64,000 bases of DNA from Doryteuthis pealeii (GCA_023376005.1 CM042157.1:57913292-57977291); one strand, 5' to 3'. Positions 44,356 through 56,148 are shown, counted from the first letter of the stretch. The notes: generated from the sequence alone by a model not told the origin. Translations and numbers: made by a program.

Positions 44356-44392
<37 letters not shown>

Positions 44393-44396
<4 letters not shown>

Positions 44397-44655
44397 CCAA
44401 CCACTTTGCATAAGTTGGATGTAACACAAGGTCAATTTCTTAAGCAGAGTTTAACAGGTTTGAATTAAGAGTTTTCCGTCTCCTAAACTGGTTAAAGAGC
44501 CATGTCTGCTCTACTATTTACCCATAGCTGGAGGGAGATTCGTACCTTTCCCAAGGATATTAGTGCTGTATGAAATGCAAACAGCCTCATTCAGTGTTTG
44601 AACTCTAGTCACTTAGTCCGTTTCTTATGCCCATAACCATTACACCATGAGCGCA
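44393..44655 (-). repeat. SINE-A, near full length
   Basis: Runs from the (TA)n tail at 44361-44392 through the body to the complement of the A-box region (AACCATTACACCATGAGCGC). Shortened by about 20 bp inside. Confidence 0.8.
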
Positions 44656-44695
44656 TCCAATGTGATATTAATATAAAGAATATTTGGACCATATG

Positions 44696-44923
44696 ACCTT
44701 AAGGCATCCCTTTTGCGATTTCAATTTGTGGGGACATTTTTTCCATTTACACCATCAAAATCTGGTTAATTGTTTACAGACGATTTTTAGAGTTTTTTTT
44801 TTAATTATAAAACTAACCCCTAACCCTAACCCCTAACAAACAACTGGATTTTTACGGTGTAAATGAGAAAAGTGTCCCATCGAGCCGAGATCGCGGAGGG
44901 GGTGCCTTAAGGTCATATAGTCC
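44696..44923. mobile_element. hAT-like MITE
   Basis: Termini GGACCATATGACC and GGTCATATAGTCC. The flanks GAATATTT and AAATATTT form an 8-bp duplication with one mismatch. The arms are more diverged than in the other two copies, so this is probably the oldest. Confidence 0.78.
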
Positions 44924-45254
44924 AAATATTTTTATGGATTCCATACACCTATGTGAAAATATTGCAAAACTTTTGGCTTGCCCTAGTATTTTTTATCTAC
45001 TTAACTATTCCACCTAATTCCCAAAAAAAGGTCAAGTAGTCTTTTAAGAGGTCAATGAAGATGTTTACCTTTTGTTGATGTTTTCTGAAGTAAATATTGC
45101 CAACCGTAAATGAGATCAACTGTCTTTTTAGTCTCAGTTTTCCATTTTAATAAAAATACTTACTGGGGGAGAGGGGGGGTTACCTTTTGTGTTGATAGTT
45201 ATTGTGGGATGTTTTAGATGATTATTTTTAGGATCAGACATCTTATTTCATACC

Positions 45255-45263
45255 AAGGTTTTT

Positions 45264-45301
<38 letters not shown>

Positions 45302-45488
45302 AACTTGACTTTAGTTGATCTCTAGTTAAAATTTCAATATCTTTTAATAATAATCACCATTTAGGAAGTTTATCCAGCAGATACCAATTAAAAAAAGACA
45401 AACAAACTTGCTAATATGAGACATTTCTTTGTCTAATTAATTATTCCACCTTTTTAGGATCAGACATCTTATTTCATATCAGAGTTTT

Positions 45489-45526
<38 letters not shown>
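45255..45526. repeat. two (CA)n tracts with a repeated flank
   Basis: (CA)n at 45269-45299 and 45491-45526 are both preceded by AGGATCAGACATCTTATTTC, so a unit of about 220 bp duplicated in tandem. Confidence 0.8.
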
Positions 45527-45529
<3 letters not shown>

Positions 45530-45797
45530 AACTCCTCCGCGTGACCAGGATGTGACAAAAGGTCAATTTCTTAAGCAGAATTTAACAGGTTTGAATTCAC
45601 AGTTTTTTCCTTCAAGACTGATTGCTTTAAGGTTAAAGTGCCCAGTCTACCCTACTATTTACTCTTATTACGCTGGAAGAAGAATAGGTGAATTTATACC
45701 TTTCCCAAAAGTATTAGCACTTTGTGAAATGCAAACAGTTTTGTCCAGGATTTTAACCCATTTTGTCATGTCCAATCATTACACCACATGTTTCCAC
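45530..45797 (-). repeat. SINE-A copy
   Basis: Tail-proximal CAGGATGTGACAAAAGGTCA through to CAATCATTACACCACATGTT. Several indels; adjoins the second (CA)n. Confidence 0.75.
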
Positions 45798-46067
45798 AAT
45801 TATATAATACTAGCAAAATAAATAAATAAATAAAATAAAACCCCCACACACACATGCACAGGTATCTTGACTTTTAAAAAAAATCTCAAATTGTTTGATA
45901 AACTTTTTTAAAAAACAAAACACCTAACAACACAAACACCTAATACAAAAAATACAATAATATTAAAATCAAAAATAACATTAAAATAAACATGGAAATT
46001 TTGTTGTAAGGTGTTTTGTTTTATAGAAGAGTTTATCAAAAACAAAGAGATAAAAAAAAGTCAAGAT

Positions 46068-46106
<39 letters not shown>

Positions 46107-46259
46107 TTAAACTGCTTACAACCACACTTATAACATTTTGTTCACCAAAAAGAAAAGCTGAATAAAAAGCTAAATACTGTGTCGGCCATTTTTAATGAAA
46201 TATGCCTAGAAGAGAATTTGCTACCTGTGTATGTATGTATGTATGTATGTATAAATATA

Positions 46260-46440
46260 TATACAAGTTTTGTTGAACTGTACAGACAATTCTTGTCTGA
46301 CAAGTTTTTGGTTGATCCTTTCTAATTTTCGGGCCATCTTTTTGGTGTCGGGGTGTAACTGGTGTAACAGTCCACCAAAGGTTTCAAAACGAGCGCTTTT
46401 GGCAATACAGTTTGCCATCATCAGGTAGGAAATGATGGTA
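46260..46440 (-). repeat. single arm of the 39865-type repeat with damaged hammerhead-like core
   Basis: On the - strand CTGATGATGGCAAACTG ... TTGCCAAAAGCGC lies at about 46433-46393. Stem II (TGGCAA/TTGCCA) is perfect, but the conserved G of GAA is A and stem I is only two pairs. An inactive relative. Confidence 0.5.
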
Positions 46441-46534
46441 TGGTTTCGTGTCTCATTTTTGTATAAAAGAAAAAATGCTGCCAAAATACACTTATTTTAA
46501 AATATATATATATATATATATATATACATACAGG

Positions 46535-46628
46535 GTGCGGCATAAGTAACAACCTTTGTTTAATTTAATTAATTTAATTAATTTAATTAATTAATTAAAA
46601 ACAAAGGGTGTTACTTATGCCTCACCAT
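46535..46628. mobile_element. short palindromic MITE
   Basis: GGCATAAGTAACAACCTTTG and its near-complement face each other around an (AATT)n-like core. It sits between (TA)n and a SINE-B. Confidence 0.65.
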
Positions 46629-46850
46629 GGCTGGTTTAGCTCAGTCGATAGAGCGTCTGCCAGGGAACCACAAGGTTGCTGGTTTGATACCAGCCCTCAC
46701 CAACTCGGCATGTGACTAGCACAGGGATCTGTGTGATAAAGAACTGATGGTAGGTGTGGCGCTCCACCCCAGATGCTAAAAAAAAATCTCCTTGGTCTAG
46801 CCTAGTGAAAAGGGTATAATCTCCCTCAGTGTCTGGCAGATACCAACTTA
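46622..46850 (+). repeat. SINE-B copy
   Basis: Head GGTTTAGCTCAGTCGATAGA, B-box-like GGTTTGATACC, body to TGGCAGATACCAACT, then (TA)n. Confidence 0.83.
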
Positions 46851-46859
46851 TATATATAT

Positions 46860-47330
46860 ATTAGTTATTTACTAAGCTTAGCTTAGATGTGGCACAAGGC
46901 TCGAAGTATGGGATGCCAAGTAAGAATCGAACTCACTAACAATGGTCGGCAAATATAGCTTGCTAACCATTACACCAATTTTTCCTGTCAATGCATTATG
47001 ATAAATAGGTTTCGCTTAATATTTATAATTTAAGATTAAAATAAATTTTGAATACAACACAAATAAACAGTCAAGTCAGGTAATGAAGAAAAAATTTTAA
47101 AAAATAATTTTGAACAAAATACATCACAGTTTGAAATGGAATGCCAACAAATATGCAATTCTGAGTTCTGTCTCTTTTTCATATTTGAGCAATATTCTGA
47201 AATTTTAACACACTATAAGAGGAAATAGGCATATGACTTGCGTTGTAAGGAATGTCACTTACTGGTAGCTGGTTGGGGGGCAAAGTCTCTTTTTCATATT
47301 TGAGCAATATTCTGAAATTGTTTCTCTCAA
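46860..47330. other. AT-rich sequence with a degenerate tRNA-like repeat
   Basis: Positions 46885-46975 match the repeat at 34195. The rest shows no gene; a short AATATTCTGAAATT phrase is duplicated near 47190 and 47305. Confidence 0.4.
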
Positions 47331-47332
47331 TG

Positions 47333-47455
47333 TTTGAGATGAGGCTTGATGATTACTATTATCTGTGTTATTCGGACTATTGTCTTCATCTTCATTGTTA
47401 TCTGTACAACGTTTCGGCCGATATGCCCTCCGGCCTTCTTCAGGTATTTCTTTCA
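47333..47455 (-). repeat. Rep-G, best copy
   Basis: On the - strand CCTGAAGAAGGCCGGAGGGC, CGGCCGAAACGTTGTAC and then CAATGAAGACAATAGTCC. The GGCCG/CGGCC stem and GAAAC follow the hammerhead plan with one extra A, but arms complementary for stem I are not visible. It is followed by repeated TCGGGAACC units at 47458-47570. Confidence 0.6.
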
Positions 47456-47869
47456 GTCTCGGGAACCTTATTTTCATAATCGGGAACCTCCTTTCATAAT
47501 CGGGAACCTTCTTTTCGGACTCGGGAACCTTCTTTTCGGACTCGGGAACCTTCTTTTCATAATTGGGAGCCATCACGGAACTTTGAACCTACCCTTTATT
47601 CAGTCCACATGGATATCCTGTTCTCATTCCGCTAACCTTCTTTTCTGAAATTGCAACACACTAATAAAAAAAAAAAATTACAAACAACTGTTTTTAAGGT
47701 TTTTTCTATATAAATGAATACTAATGATGCACTGATAATGGTAGGATAAACAATCTAAAACATCATAACATCGGCTCCTGCAATGAAATATCATACATCT
47801 GAACACCTTGTTGTTTTTTCAATTTTTTTTATACACTTATAAATATATACTATACTAATTCTATTAGTA

Positions 47870-48150
47870 AACCATTGCGGTAAGAAGAAAACCCTGCAAA
47901 TAATTTGTTAGTAAAAATATACTACAAAAAATTGTCTGGGGAAAAAAAAAAGAAAAGACCAAGAAAGTCGCACTAACAGAAAATAATCGATCAACACTAT
48001 ATTACTTGGCCCCCCCCAAAAAAAATATATATGCCATTAAGTTTGTTTAAAGCTAAAGAGTGCTCGATACCTAAGTAGAGCAAATAGTCAGATTCTTGCC
48101 CTGATGTGCTAGTAAGTGAAACTATTAGTAGATCTGACTCATTAGGATTC
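47870..48150 (+). mobile_element. subfamily d element with mutated hammerhead
   Basis: Full-length-looking copy with TAAAAATATACTACAAAA, GTGCTCGATACCTAAGTAGA and then the ribozyme region 48085-48125. The core reads CTGATGT (the invariant A is T), while GAAAC, the AC/GT stem III and the outer GTCAGA/TCTGAC helix remain. Predicted inactive. Confidence 0.6.
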
Positions 48151-48177
48151 ATATATATACATATATATATGTGTGTG

Positions 48178-48217
<40 letters not shown>

Positions 48218-48333
48218 ATCAACCAACAAGACGAACTTTGTATTGGTGACTTAAATAAATAAATAAATAAATACAGCTCTTAAAGAAATGATTGAGCACT
48301 TTATAATCATTTCTCCAATATTAATAACAAAAA

Positions 48334-48460
<127 letters not shown>

Positions 48461-48740
48461 TCTGACATACACTGATTTCCATTAAGAGAACAATGGAGAT
48501 ATAAAGTACTTTTATGACAAGAGATAAGTTTTTAAAAAACAATTGGTGCAATTTAATACTTCAAAAGCTTTAGGGACGAATGAACTAATTCTTTTTATTG
48601 TTTTGTTGTTATCACAAAATGTATTTGACAATCACACATGCTCTGATGGTTTGCTAGCAAAAGGTTAGTAGACCATTTGCTAGTTCTTTTGGCCTTGTAC
48701 TAAATCAACCAAGAGTTTAGTAAATTACTATCATTATAGA

Positions 48741-48857
48741 CGAGGTTGTTTGCATTTCATTTCATTCTAATACCTTTGGAAAAGTAGAAATCCATCTGTG
48801 TTCCTCCCAGCTATGGGTAAATAATAGGGCAGACTGGGTTCTTTAAACTTGGTTAGT
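48741..48857 (+). repeat. SINE-A internal fragment
   Basis: Covers the GTTTGCATTTCA region to AAACTTGGTTAG. Confidence 0.7.
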
Positions 48858-49069
48858 GTTGTAACTTGAGTATTAAAGTCAACAGAAATAATAGGAAGAA
48901 GCACAATGTCTATTAAGGATAGGGAAATTTTTTTACTAAGCAAAGATACAAGGTTAACAGAGTAATTAGTGATTGATAGGTTGAACTAACAAGTCCTCTG
49001 AATCTTGTTGTTTCTCTCTTCCAAGTTTTCGTCAAACATTATTTATAGAAAAAAAGACTATTTAATTCT

Positions 49070-49448
49070 CATTGGTTAGCTCAGTCGGTAGAGTGTTTGG
49101 CTAGGAATCACAAGGTTCTTGGTTCGATACCGGCCCTCGCCAACTCAGCGTATGAGTTACACAAGGATCTGTATGGTAAAGTGAGGAGCTGATGGTAGGT
49201 GTGGCTTTCTACCTCAGATGCTAAAATAATTTCCTTGGTCTAGCACTAGTGAAAAGGGGATAGACTCCATCACTGTCTGGCTGATACCGACATTAGGCCG
49301 CCCTGGCAACTTTACTTATTATTTTGATACTATATTAGGCAACCAGTCTAGGAGAAGGAAAACTCTGAATTCACACCAGCTTTACTCTGCCTAAAAAAAA
49401 TTAACCTAGTGTTACATCTTCTGATGGTGGAGTGGTTGGGTAAATACA
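49070..49448 (+). repeat. SINE-B followed by SINE-A 3' part
   Basis: Positions 49070-49320 are a near-complete SINE-B (GGTTAGCTCAGTCGGTAGAG head, GGTTCGATACCGG B-box). Positions 49336-49448 are the SINE-A 3' portion in the same orientation. Confidence 0.82.
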
Positions 49449-49504
49449 TACATTATTGGCGTATATGATTATGTTCTTTAGAAGTAATCTGTTCCACCCT
49501 TTCA

Positions 49505-49800
49505 GTTGGGGCTGTAGAATTTGCCAACTAAAACGCCTACATGGGGCTACCTGTGGATTGTGGGTGAGTGGTCCATGACCACTGTACTAAGTAGTCCTAT
49601 GACATGCAATACCCTACTTAAGCCCTTACTGGGTTAGACAGGTGGACAGAGAGTCTCCATCCAATCAATCGGCTGGTCATTTTAAGCCCTAGCACCTATA
49701 TGATTATCTGAACTGTATTCTTCAAATTGCTCCTCTGGCAGACATCCAACACTTTTTATCATATAGATGCTAGAAGTTGCTGGTTGAGGGTCTACAATCA
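49505..49800 (+). repeat. Rep-D, partial
   Basis: Matches the proximal two thirds of 33355-33832, including AAGCCCTAGCACCTATATGA, and ends near GGTCTACAAT. Confidence 0.68.
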
Positions 49801-49849
49801 GTTTATTAATTTTATCAATTTATTAATACTCATGAAGTTAATGAAAAAT

Positions 49850-50575
49850 CTCACATAAAAATTATTTTTACCAGTTAAAAATCTCACATAAAAATTATTT
49901 TTAACAATATAAAAAATCTCACATAAAAATTATTTTTAACAATATAAAAATCTAACATAAAAAATCATTTTAACAATATAAAAAATCTCACATAAAAATT
50001 ATTTTTAACAGTTTAAAAATCTAACATAAAAATTATTTTTAACTGTTTAAAAATCTAACATAAAAATCTAACATAAAAATTATTTTTAACTGTTTAAAAA
50101 TCTAACATAAAAATCTAACATAAAAATTATTTTTAACTGTTTAAAAATCTAACATAAGGATTATTCTTACCAGTTTAAAAATCTAACATAAAGATTATTT
50201 TTACCAGTTTAAAAATCTAACATAATAATCTCACATAAAAAATTATTTTAACAGTTTAAAATCTAACATAAAAATTATTTTTAACTGTTTAAAAATCTAA
50301 CTAATAAAAATTATTTTAACTGTTTAAAAATCTAACATAAAAATTATTTTTAACTGTTTAAAAATCTAACATAAAAATCTAACATAAAAATTATTTAACT
50401 GTTTAAAAATCTAACATAAAAATCTAACATAAAAATTATTTTTAACTGTTTAAAAATCTAACATAAGGATTATTTTTACCAGTTTAAAAATCTAACATAA
50501 AGATTATTTTTACCAGTTTAAAAATCTAACATAAAAATCTTGCATAAAAATTATTTTTACCAGTTTATAAAACCA
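49850..50575 (+). repeat. AT-rich minisatellite, about 33-50-bp units
   Basis: About twenty repeats of AAAAATCTAACATAAAAATT ATTTTTAACTGTTT, with a shorter ATCTAACATAAAA subunit inserted variably. The left end has CTCACAT variants, giving an order of unit types along the array. Confidence 0.93.
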
Positions 50576-50602
50576 AACCAAAACAAACAAAAATATTTAC
50601 CT

Positions 50603-50845
50603 ACATGCCAGCTATGTAATGGTTATTGTTGTAGGAAATGGTCTTGGCGATCAGGGTTCAAATCCTGGATGCAGCCTTTTGCATTTCACTAATATATTTG
50701 GGAAAGGTACAGATCTAACTATGCTCCCTCCAGCTATGGATAAATAGTAGGACAGATTGGGCAATTTAATTTTGGTTAGGGAACCAGTCTAGGAAAAGGA
50801 AAACTCTAAATTTAAACCTGGTAAGCTTTGCTTAAGAACTTTCCG
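50603..50845 (+). repeat. SINE-A, divergent head
   Basis: GCTATGTAATGGTTATTGTT then GGGTTCAAATCCTGG serve as A- and B-box-like regions. The body is standard SINE-A and ends at GCTTAAGAAC. Confidence 0.78.
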
Positions 50846-50846
50846 T

Positions 50847-51078
50847 CCACTAAAGGCGATGGTGTAGTGTCAAAAAAAAATTATCTGCATCTGCACAAGT
50901 GACTATGTAGGCCAATTCTTGAGTGACAGTCTTTGGTGCACTGAATGCACACAAATTGAGATGCTTTCTGGGGCTGCTGTCTTTTCTCCCTCTTTCTGGC
51001 TCTCGTTGCTGTAGAAGCTATTCTCCTCTCTGCCCCACCCCTCTCCATACCTTGCTTAATGTTAAGGCATCAGGTCAC
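50847..51078 (+). repeat. Rep-F copy 1
   Basis: Shares TTTCCGTCCACTAA, GATGGTGTAGTGTC and TCCCTCTTTCTGGCTCTC with 51651-51828. Adjoins a SINE-A. No coding frame with a known domain. Confidence 0.7.
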
Positions 51079-51650
51079 TCTATAACATACATATCATCTG
51101 CTTAAAAATCATATATACAAAACCCTCTTAAAAAAAAAAAATTGGCATTGAGTAGCCCAACAGGTTTGGCATGCCTTTAAACAAAACAACTAACCAACTA
51201 GTTATCTGTTTTCTTGTCTGCGTTTTGAGATGAACTCATTCCTTTTGTTATCAATTTGCTTTTCGTATTCAATTATGTGCAATTTTTCATAGGTTACAAT
51301 TTTCTGTCTCTCTGATTTTTTTTTTATTGCAATTCATTCTAAAATCTTTTTTTTCTTTTTTCATTTGGCAAACTTATTTTTTGAAATCATTGTGTTGAAA
51401 AAGGAAAAATATTTTGAAATCGTCGTGTTTTCATGTTTTTCATTTTTCTATATGAAAACAACAGAACGATTTTGAAAATAAGTTTGGCAACAGAACAAAA
51501 GCCTAATTATAGAATGGAGCATGATAAAAAAGAAAATACCAAATACAAGGAAATAAAATTTTTACCTACTTTCGGTCAGAATTACCATTTACAGAAGATT
51601 TTAAGGAATTTACCGAGTTTCATGTAGCTGATTATCGGGTGCATTTTTGG
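51079..51650. other. AT-rich sequence, no gene recognised
   Basis: A 64-codon frame at 51433-51627 has no recognised domain and no splice support. Nothing else is seen. Confidence 0.35.
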
Positions 51651-51828
51651 CACCTTTCCGTCCACTAAGGACGATGGTGTAGTGTCCAAAAAACCGTCTT
51701 TGGCGCACTGAATGCCACAAACTGTGATGCTTTCTCCCTCTTTCTGGCTCTCTTTGCTGTTGAGGCTACTCTCCTCTCCGCCTCAATCCTCTCCATGCCT
51801 TGCTTAACGTTAAGGCGCCAGGCCACTC
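51651..51828 (+). repeat. Rep-F copy 2
   Basis: Second copy, about 180 bp, without the insertion at the 50885-50910 equivalent. Ends at GGCGCCAGGCCACTC. Confidence 0.7.
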
Positions 51829-51992
51829 AATTTTTTGCATCTACCTCCCACGTGTTTGTATCAATATGGCATATCCTCATGACTCTCCTGCAGACATCTT
51901 TAAATCATAGGCATGGTCTACCAACCAATCGGGAGCCTTTTACTAATACAATCTGAGAAACAGTTTTGACCACATTTTATTTTATATTAGAA

Positions 51993-52024
<32 letters not shown>

Positions 52025-52032
<8 letters not shown>

Positions 52033-52485
52033 TGATGCTGATAGCTTTTTGATTTAGTGCATCCTGCACATATTTGTTTTGAATGAGTCCCCAGGAAAAT
52101 GTATAGGTCCTAACTAAAGCCGTCTAACTCCTACCTTGTAACCTATCCTGTGTAAATTCATTTCTAAGAAACTATTGAAATGTATTTACAGTTAGCTTGA
52201 AATGGTGGGGGAAGAAAAAAGAAAAACACTTTGACACATGGATATGATTTTACTGCGGTATCAGCCAATCAGCGAGGTAGTCTATCGCCTTTTCACTTGC
52301 GCTAGACCAAGGAGATTGTTTTTTTTAGTGTCTGAGGTGGAGCACCACACCTACCATCAGCTCCTCACTTTACCGCACAGATCCCTGTGCTATTCATACA
52401 CTGAGTTGGCGAGGGCTGGTATTGAACCAGGAACCTTGTGATTCCTAGCAAGTACTCTACCAACTGAGCTAAACCGGCCCTTCAT
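52025..52485 (-). repeat. Rep-E interrupted by or joined to SINE-B
   Basis: Positions 52025-52255 are - strand Rep-E, preceded by (TA)n at 51991-52027. At 52255 it switches to a near-complete - strand SINE-B (52255-52485), whose head complement TACCAACTGAGCTAAACCGG lies near 52458-52477. The SINE-B may have inserted into Rep-E. Confidence 0.75.
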
Positions 52486-52489
52486 ACTT

Positions 52490-52760
52490 AGTTGCAATAT
52501 GAATGATTTAACGGCCAATGTCTTAATAAAATTCTAAACCATTTTAAACAGGTAAACACTTCATACTTAGTTACAATATGAATTTTTTAAGGAAGTTTAG
52601 TCATTTTTAAAGAGGTAAAGACTCTATATTTTGTTACAATATCTGTTTTAAGAGCCAATGTATAAATAAAGTCATCAATCATGTTAAACAAGTAAACACG
52701 TCCTACTTAGCTACACTATCAATGATTTAAGAGCCAATGTATTTATAAAGTTAACAATCC
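52490..52760. repeat. four diverged tandem units of about 75 bp
   Basis: Units contain CTTCATACTTAGTT(A/G)CAATATGAA, TTTAAGAGCCAATGTATAAA and TTTTAAACAGGTAAACA. They are too diverged to be recent. Confidence 0.78.
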
Positions 52761-52789
52761 TTTTAAATATTATCTTAAACAGATCTATT

Positions 52790-52920
52790 TGACTCATAAC
52801 TGGTACTACCACTCAAAGTGGACCTGGTAGTAATGGCAATGAAGGAGTGATCATTCTCCTTGGAGCTCCAGAATTAAAACCTCAATCACAGGATGCAGTT
52901 TAGTGTCATCATACCCTGGA
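52790..52920 (-). repeat. Rep-D end fragment
   Basis: Inverted match to the distal Rep-D end (GGTACTACCACTCAAAGTGG, then TGATGAAGG-like text). Confidence 0.6.
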
Positions 52921-53315
52921 CATAAAAAAAGAAAGAAGGAAAATGAATGAAAATATTGAATGGCTAAGAAAGAAAAAGGAATAAGATTGAAGGAAGGAAT
53001 GAAAGAAGAAAGAAAGAAAGAAAAGAATGGCAGAAGGAATGTTTGTTTGTGTTTCTTGTTAATCTCTACCCAATCCTATTATTAAAAAACGAAAAAAACA
53101 CACAGCAATTATGAGATCAATTTGGATTAAGATGGCTAAAAGTGCAGAGAAGATATTTTTATTTTTTTTATTATCTTTATCCCTTTTTATCGTACACTAA
53201 CAGTCAAAATTTGATTTTGTATCTATTAATTGTTAACATATATAGTATCATTTATATTTTTTATAGTATAATTTCTTGAAAAATATATATGTTAATTTCT
53301 CTGAATTTTTTGGAT

Positions 53316-53516
53316 GAGGCTTGATAATTAGTATTATTTGTATTTTTCAGACTATTGTCCTCATCTTCATTGTTATCTGCACAACATTTCGGCTGATGTG
53401 CCCTCAGCCTTCTTCAGAAGAAGTCCGGAGTGCACATCGGCCGAAATACCAATAGTCCAAATAATACAAATAATACTAATTATCAAGCCTCATCTCAAAA
53501 ATTTAAGAGAAATTAA
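53316..53516. repeat. inverted pair of Rep-G
   Basis: A - strand Rep-G (53316-53415) and a + strand Rep-G (53425-53510) meet at CTTCTTCAGAAGAAG. The right half has lost the sequence between the two ribozyme-like boxes. Same head-to-head arrangement as the other palindromes. Confidence 0.75.
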
Positions 53517-53698
53517 CATATATATTTTTGATGATTGGAAACACTAAACATTTGCTCTAGGCTTCCTGAAATAGGCTATAATGCTAAAAATCTAAATCTT
53601 CTGTTATATTTTTTTACTTATGTAATTTTGCTCTGTGACTACGACACTTTAAAAAAAAGTTCTATGTTGTAAGGAAGATTTCTTCTCCAGATTTTTGG

Positions 53699-53734
<36 letters not shown>

Positions 53735-53736
<2 letters not shown>

Positions 53737-53935
53737 TGAAGTAGGCAGAGTGGCCTTTTCACTTGTGCTAGATCAGGGAGATTATTTTGCATCTGAGGTG
53801 GAGTGCCACACCTACCATCAGCTCTCCACTTTACCACACAGATCAAAGCTGTGCTGATTTGGCGAGGGCTGGTATCAAACCCGGAACCTTGTGGTTCTGA
53901 GGCAGCTGCTCTACTGACAGAAGTTAGGATAGTGA
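53735..53935 (-). repeat. SINE-B, damaged head
   Basis: The body and B-box region (complement of GGTATCAAACCCGG) are clear. The A-box end stops near CTCTACTGACAGAA. (TA)n is adjacent at 53700-53734. Confidence 0.75.
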
Positions 53936-54481
53936 AGACATGAAGTCAATGGTGCTTGGTAACTGACAGTTTCTCAATTATGGTATTTTAAACCCAAGAT
54001 TTATGTGTGTGTGTGTGTGTGTGTGTGTGTGGAGTGAAGGATTTGAATAAATCTGACGAAAAGTGGTTGAGAATAGAGGAAAATGTGGATATAACAACAT
54101 AAACAGCTAAATTCAATTGATATTTCACCTCATTATTGGCTGAAGCTTTCTTAAAACTTTATTGACTTAAGTGTTTGTACATTCTGCTTTTATAGTGACA
54201 AGGTAAATGGGTGGAAGAAAAAGTCGGGTGGGGTTGGTGTTTAGGGAATGTTTTTATTTTTATGGGGTCAGTTGACTTTAAAGAGAATTTGATAATTAGA
54301 GTGTGGATCAAATGTGTGATGTCCAATGTGTATCAGGAGACCGGGGATATTTTTGTTTAAAATTGTTTTAGAGAAGTTCTTAAAGATTTTGTTGAGATAA
54401 ATGCATTTACTATTTGCTTTTTTATGATTTTTTTATATACAATAATGATCATATCTATCTATCTATCTATCTATCTATTTA

Positions 54482-54529
<48 letters not shown>

Positions 54530-54530
<1 letters not shown>

Positions 54531-54745
54531 GTTAAGTCGAGGTTTCGAGTCACACACGGAGCAGTCTCCCATGTCTATAACCTTGCTGATGAGACCTAAT
54601 AGGTCGAAATGTACATTCAGGGATTGACATTTTCTCGATTTGTTTAGCCTTTTTTTGAACATATATGCCTGCGTAATTCATTAATTATTAACTAATTAAT
54701 TTTCAAAATTAGGTATGACTTCAATTAAGAACATATCCTCCCAAA
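54530..54745 (+). mobile_element. hammerhead-bearing SINE-like element, subfamily b
   Basis: Starts inside the tRNA-like head, with the B-box-like GAGGTTTCGAGTCAC at 54538-54552. It has a spacer of about 30 bp, the hammerhead at 54581-54622, then a tail with GATTTGTTTAGCC and AATTAGGTATGACTTCAATT. (TA)n lies on both sides. Related to 59798-60055, 56880-57045 and 10625-10862. Confidence 0.75.
54581..54622 (+). ncRNA. hammerhead ribozyme, type I, intact
   Basis: Stem I pairs CCTTG (54581-54585) with CAGGG (54618-54622), including one G-T. Core CTGATGA is 54586-54592. Stem II is GACC/GGTC with loop TAATA (54593-54605). GAA is 54606-54608. Stem III is AT/AT with loop GTAC (54609-54616). The cleavage base is T54617. 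All conserved residues are present. Confidence 0.86.
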
Positions 54746-54839
54746 AATATATATATATATATACACAATCATTTATGATCATATATATATATATATATAT
54801 ATATACACAATAAACATCCAGTGTTTGTCTAACTTTCTC

Positions 54840-54870
<31 letters not shown>

Positions 54871-54884
54871 CTCAAATAAGCAAA

Positions 54885-55245
54885 ATGGGAACTACACAGG
54901 GATGCTGCATACTGTCCAAGATAAATCCTAGAAGCAGCAACCAAAAAAAAAGCAGCTGTATGGCCACTTATCTCCTATCACACAGACCATCCAAGTAAGA
55001 TGAACAAGACATGCTGGACACTGCTGGAAAAGCAAGGACAAACTCATAAGTGACGTTCTCCAGTTGACACCTACACACGAACACACCACCAGTGTGGGTC
55101 GACCAGTAAAGTCTTGCATTTATCAACTCTGTGCAGATACTAGATTTCATGAGGAGAACTTGCCAGGAGTGATGACTGATAGGGATGGATGGTGAGAGAG
55201 AATCATGGGAATCTGTACAGTCAGAATGACATCATGATGATGATG
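54885..55245 (+). pseudogene. RTE-like LINE 3' end
   Basis: Reading frames, with breaks, give QLYGHLSPI, TRHAGHCWKSKDKLISDV and GRPVKSCIYQLCAD, then a RDGWRERI-like end. A GATGATGATGAT tail lies near 55230-55245. 5'-truncated and frameshifted. Confidence 0.8.
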
Positions 55246-55599
55246 ATATATTTGTGTGTTATTCTTGGTACATTTTTGGAAACTTTTATAATTCTATAAG
55301 AATTTAGGTATGATCACTGCATGTAACATTTAAGTAAGTAAAAAAAAAAAAAGAACTTTACAAAAAGATTCCAGTAATCAAAGGGTATCAGTATTCTTGT
55401 TGAAAATTATGGAACATTGTCAAAATTCTATCAATGGATGATTGATTTATTGATTTTTGGCCTTGAAGTTTTGAAGAGAAAAAACTAACAAGCATATTGT
55501 GATTGATAAATGCCGATAATCATACAGGGAATCCCAGCACCACCCAACCAGCATCCAATATTTTCTTTATTATAGATGAATAGATCTGTCTGTTTATTA

Positions 55600-55668
55600 T
55601 AGTGTATATATATATATATGAAAGTAAATATGGAAAATAAATCCGACAATATATTTTTTCAAATTTTC

Positions 55669-55734
<66 letters not shown>

Positions 55735-55888
55735 CAATATTGCATGTATAAATGAAAGAATTCTGCCCAAATACACACATATATATATATGTATGTATAT
55801 TTATACAAATAAGTGATTATAAATTATTTGTGTGTGTGTATATGTATATTTATACAAATAAGTATATATATATATGTGTGTGTGTGTG

Positions 55889-55937
<49 letters not shown>

Positions 55938-55955
55938 TTTTTAGTAAATATATAT

Positions 55956-55990
<35 letters not shown>

Positions 55991-56098
55991 TTAGTAAATA
56001 TATATTTGTGTGTGTGTGTGTGTGTATATATATTATATATGTGTGTGTGTGTGTATATTTTTTTATACAAATAAGTAAATATTATATATATGTATATA

Positions 56099-56148
<50 letters not shown>

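Larger units (their letters stand above)
44020..44365. repeat. large palindrome with a hammerhead on each arm
   Basis: The arms of about 150 bp, from AATGAGAAATCAAAATAAAT inward, meet at the T/A-rich centre near 44190. Right- and left-arm ribozymes are annotated separately. (TA)n begins at 44361. Arms differ at a few bases, so they have aged since duplication. Confidence 0.88.
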
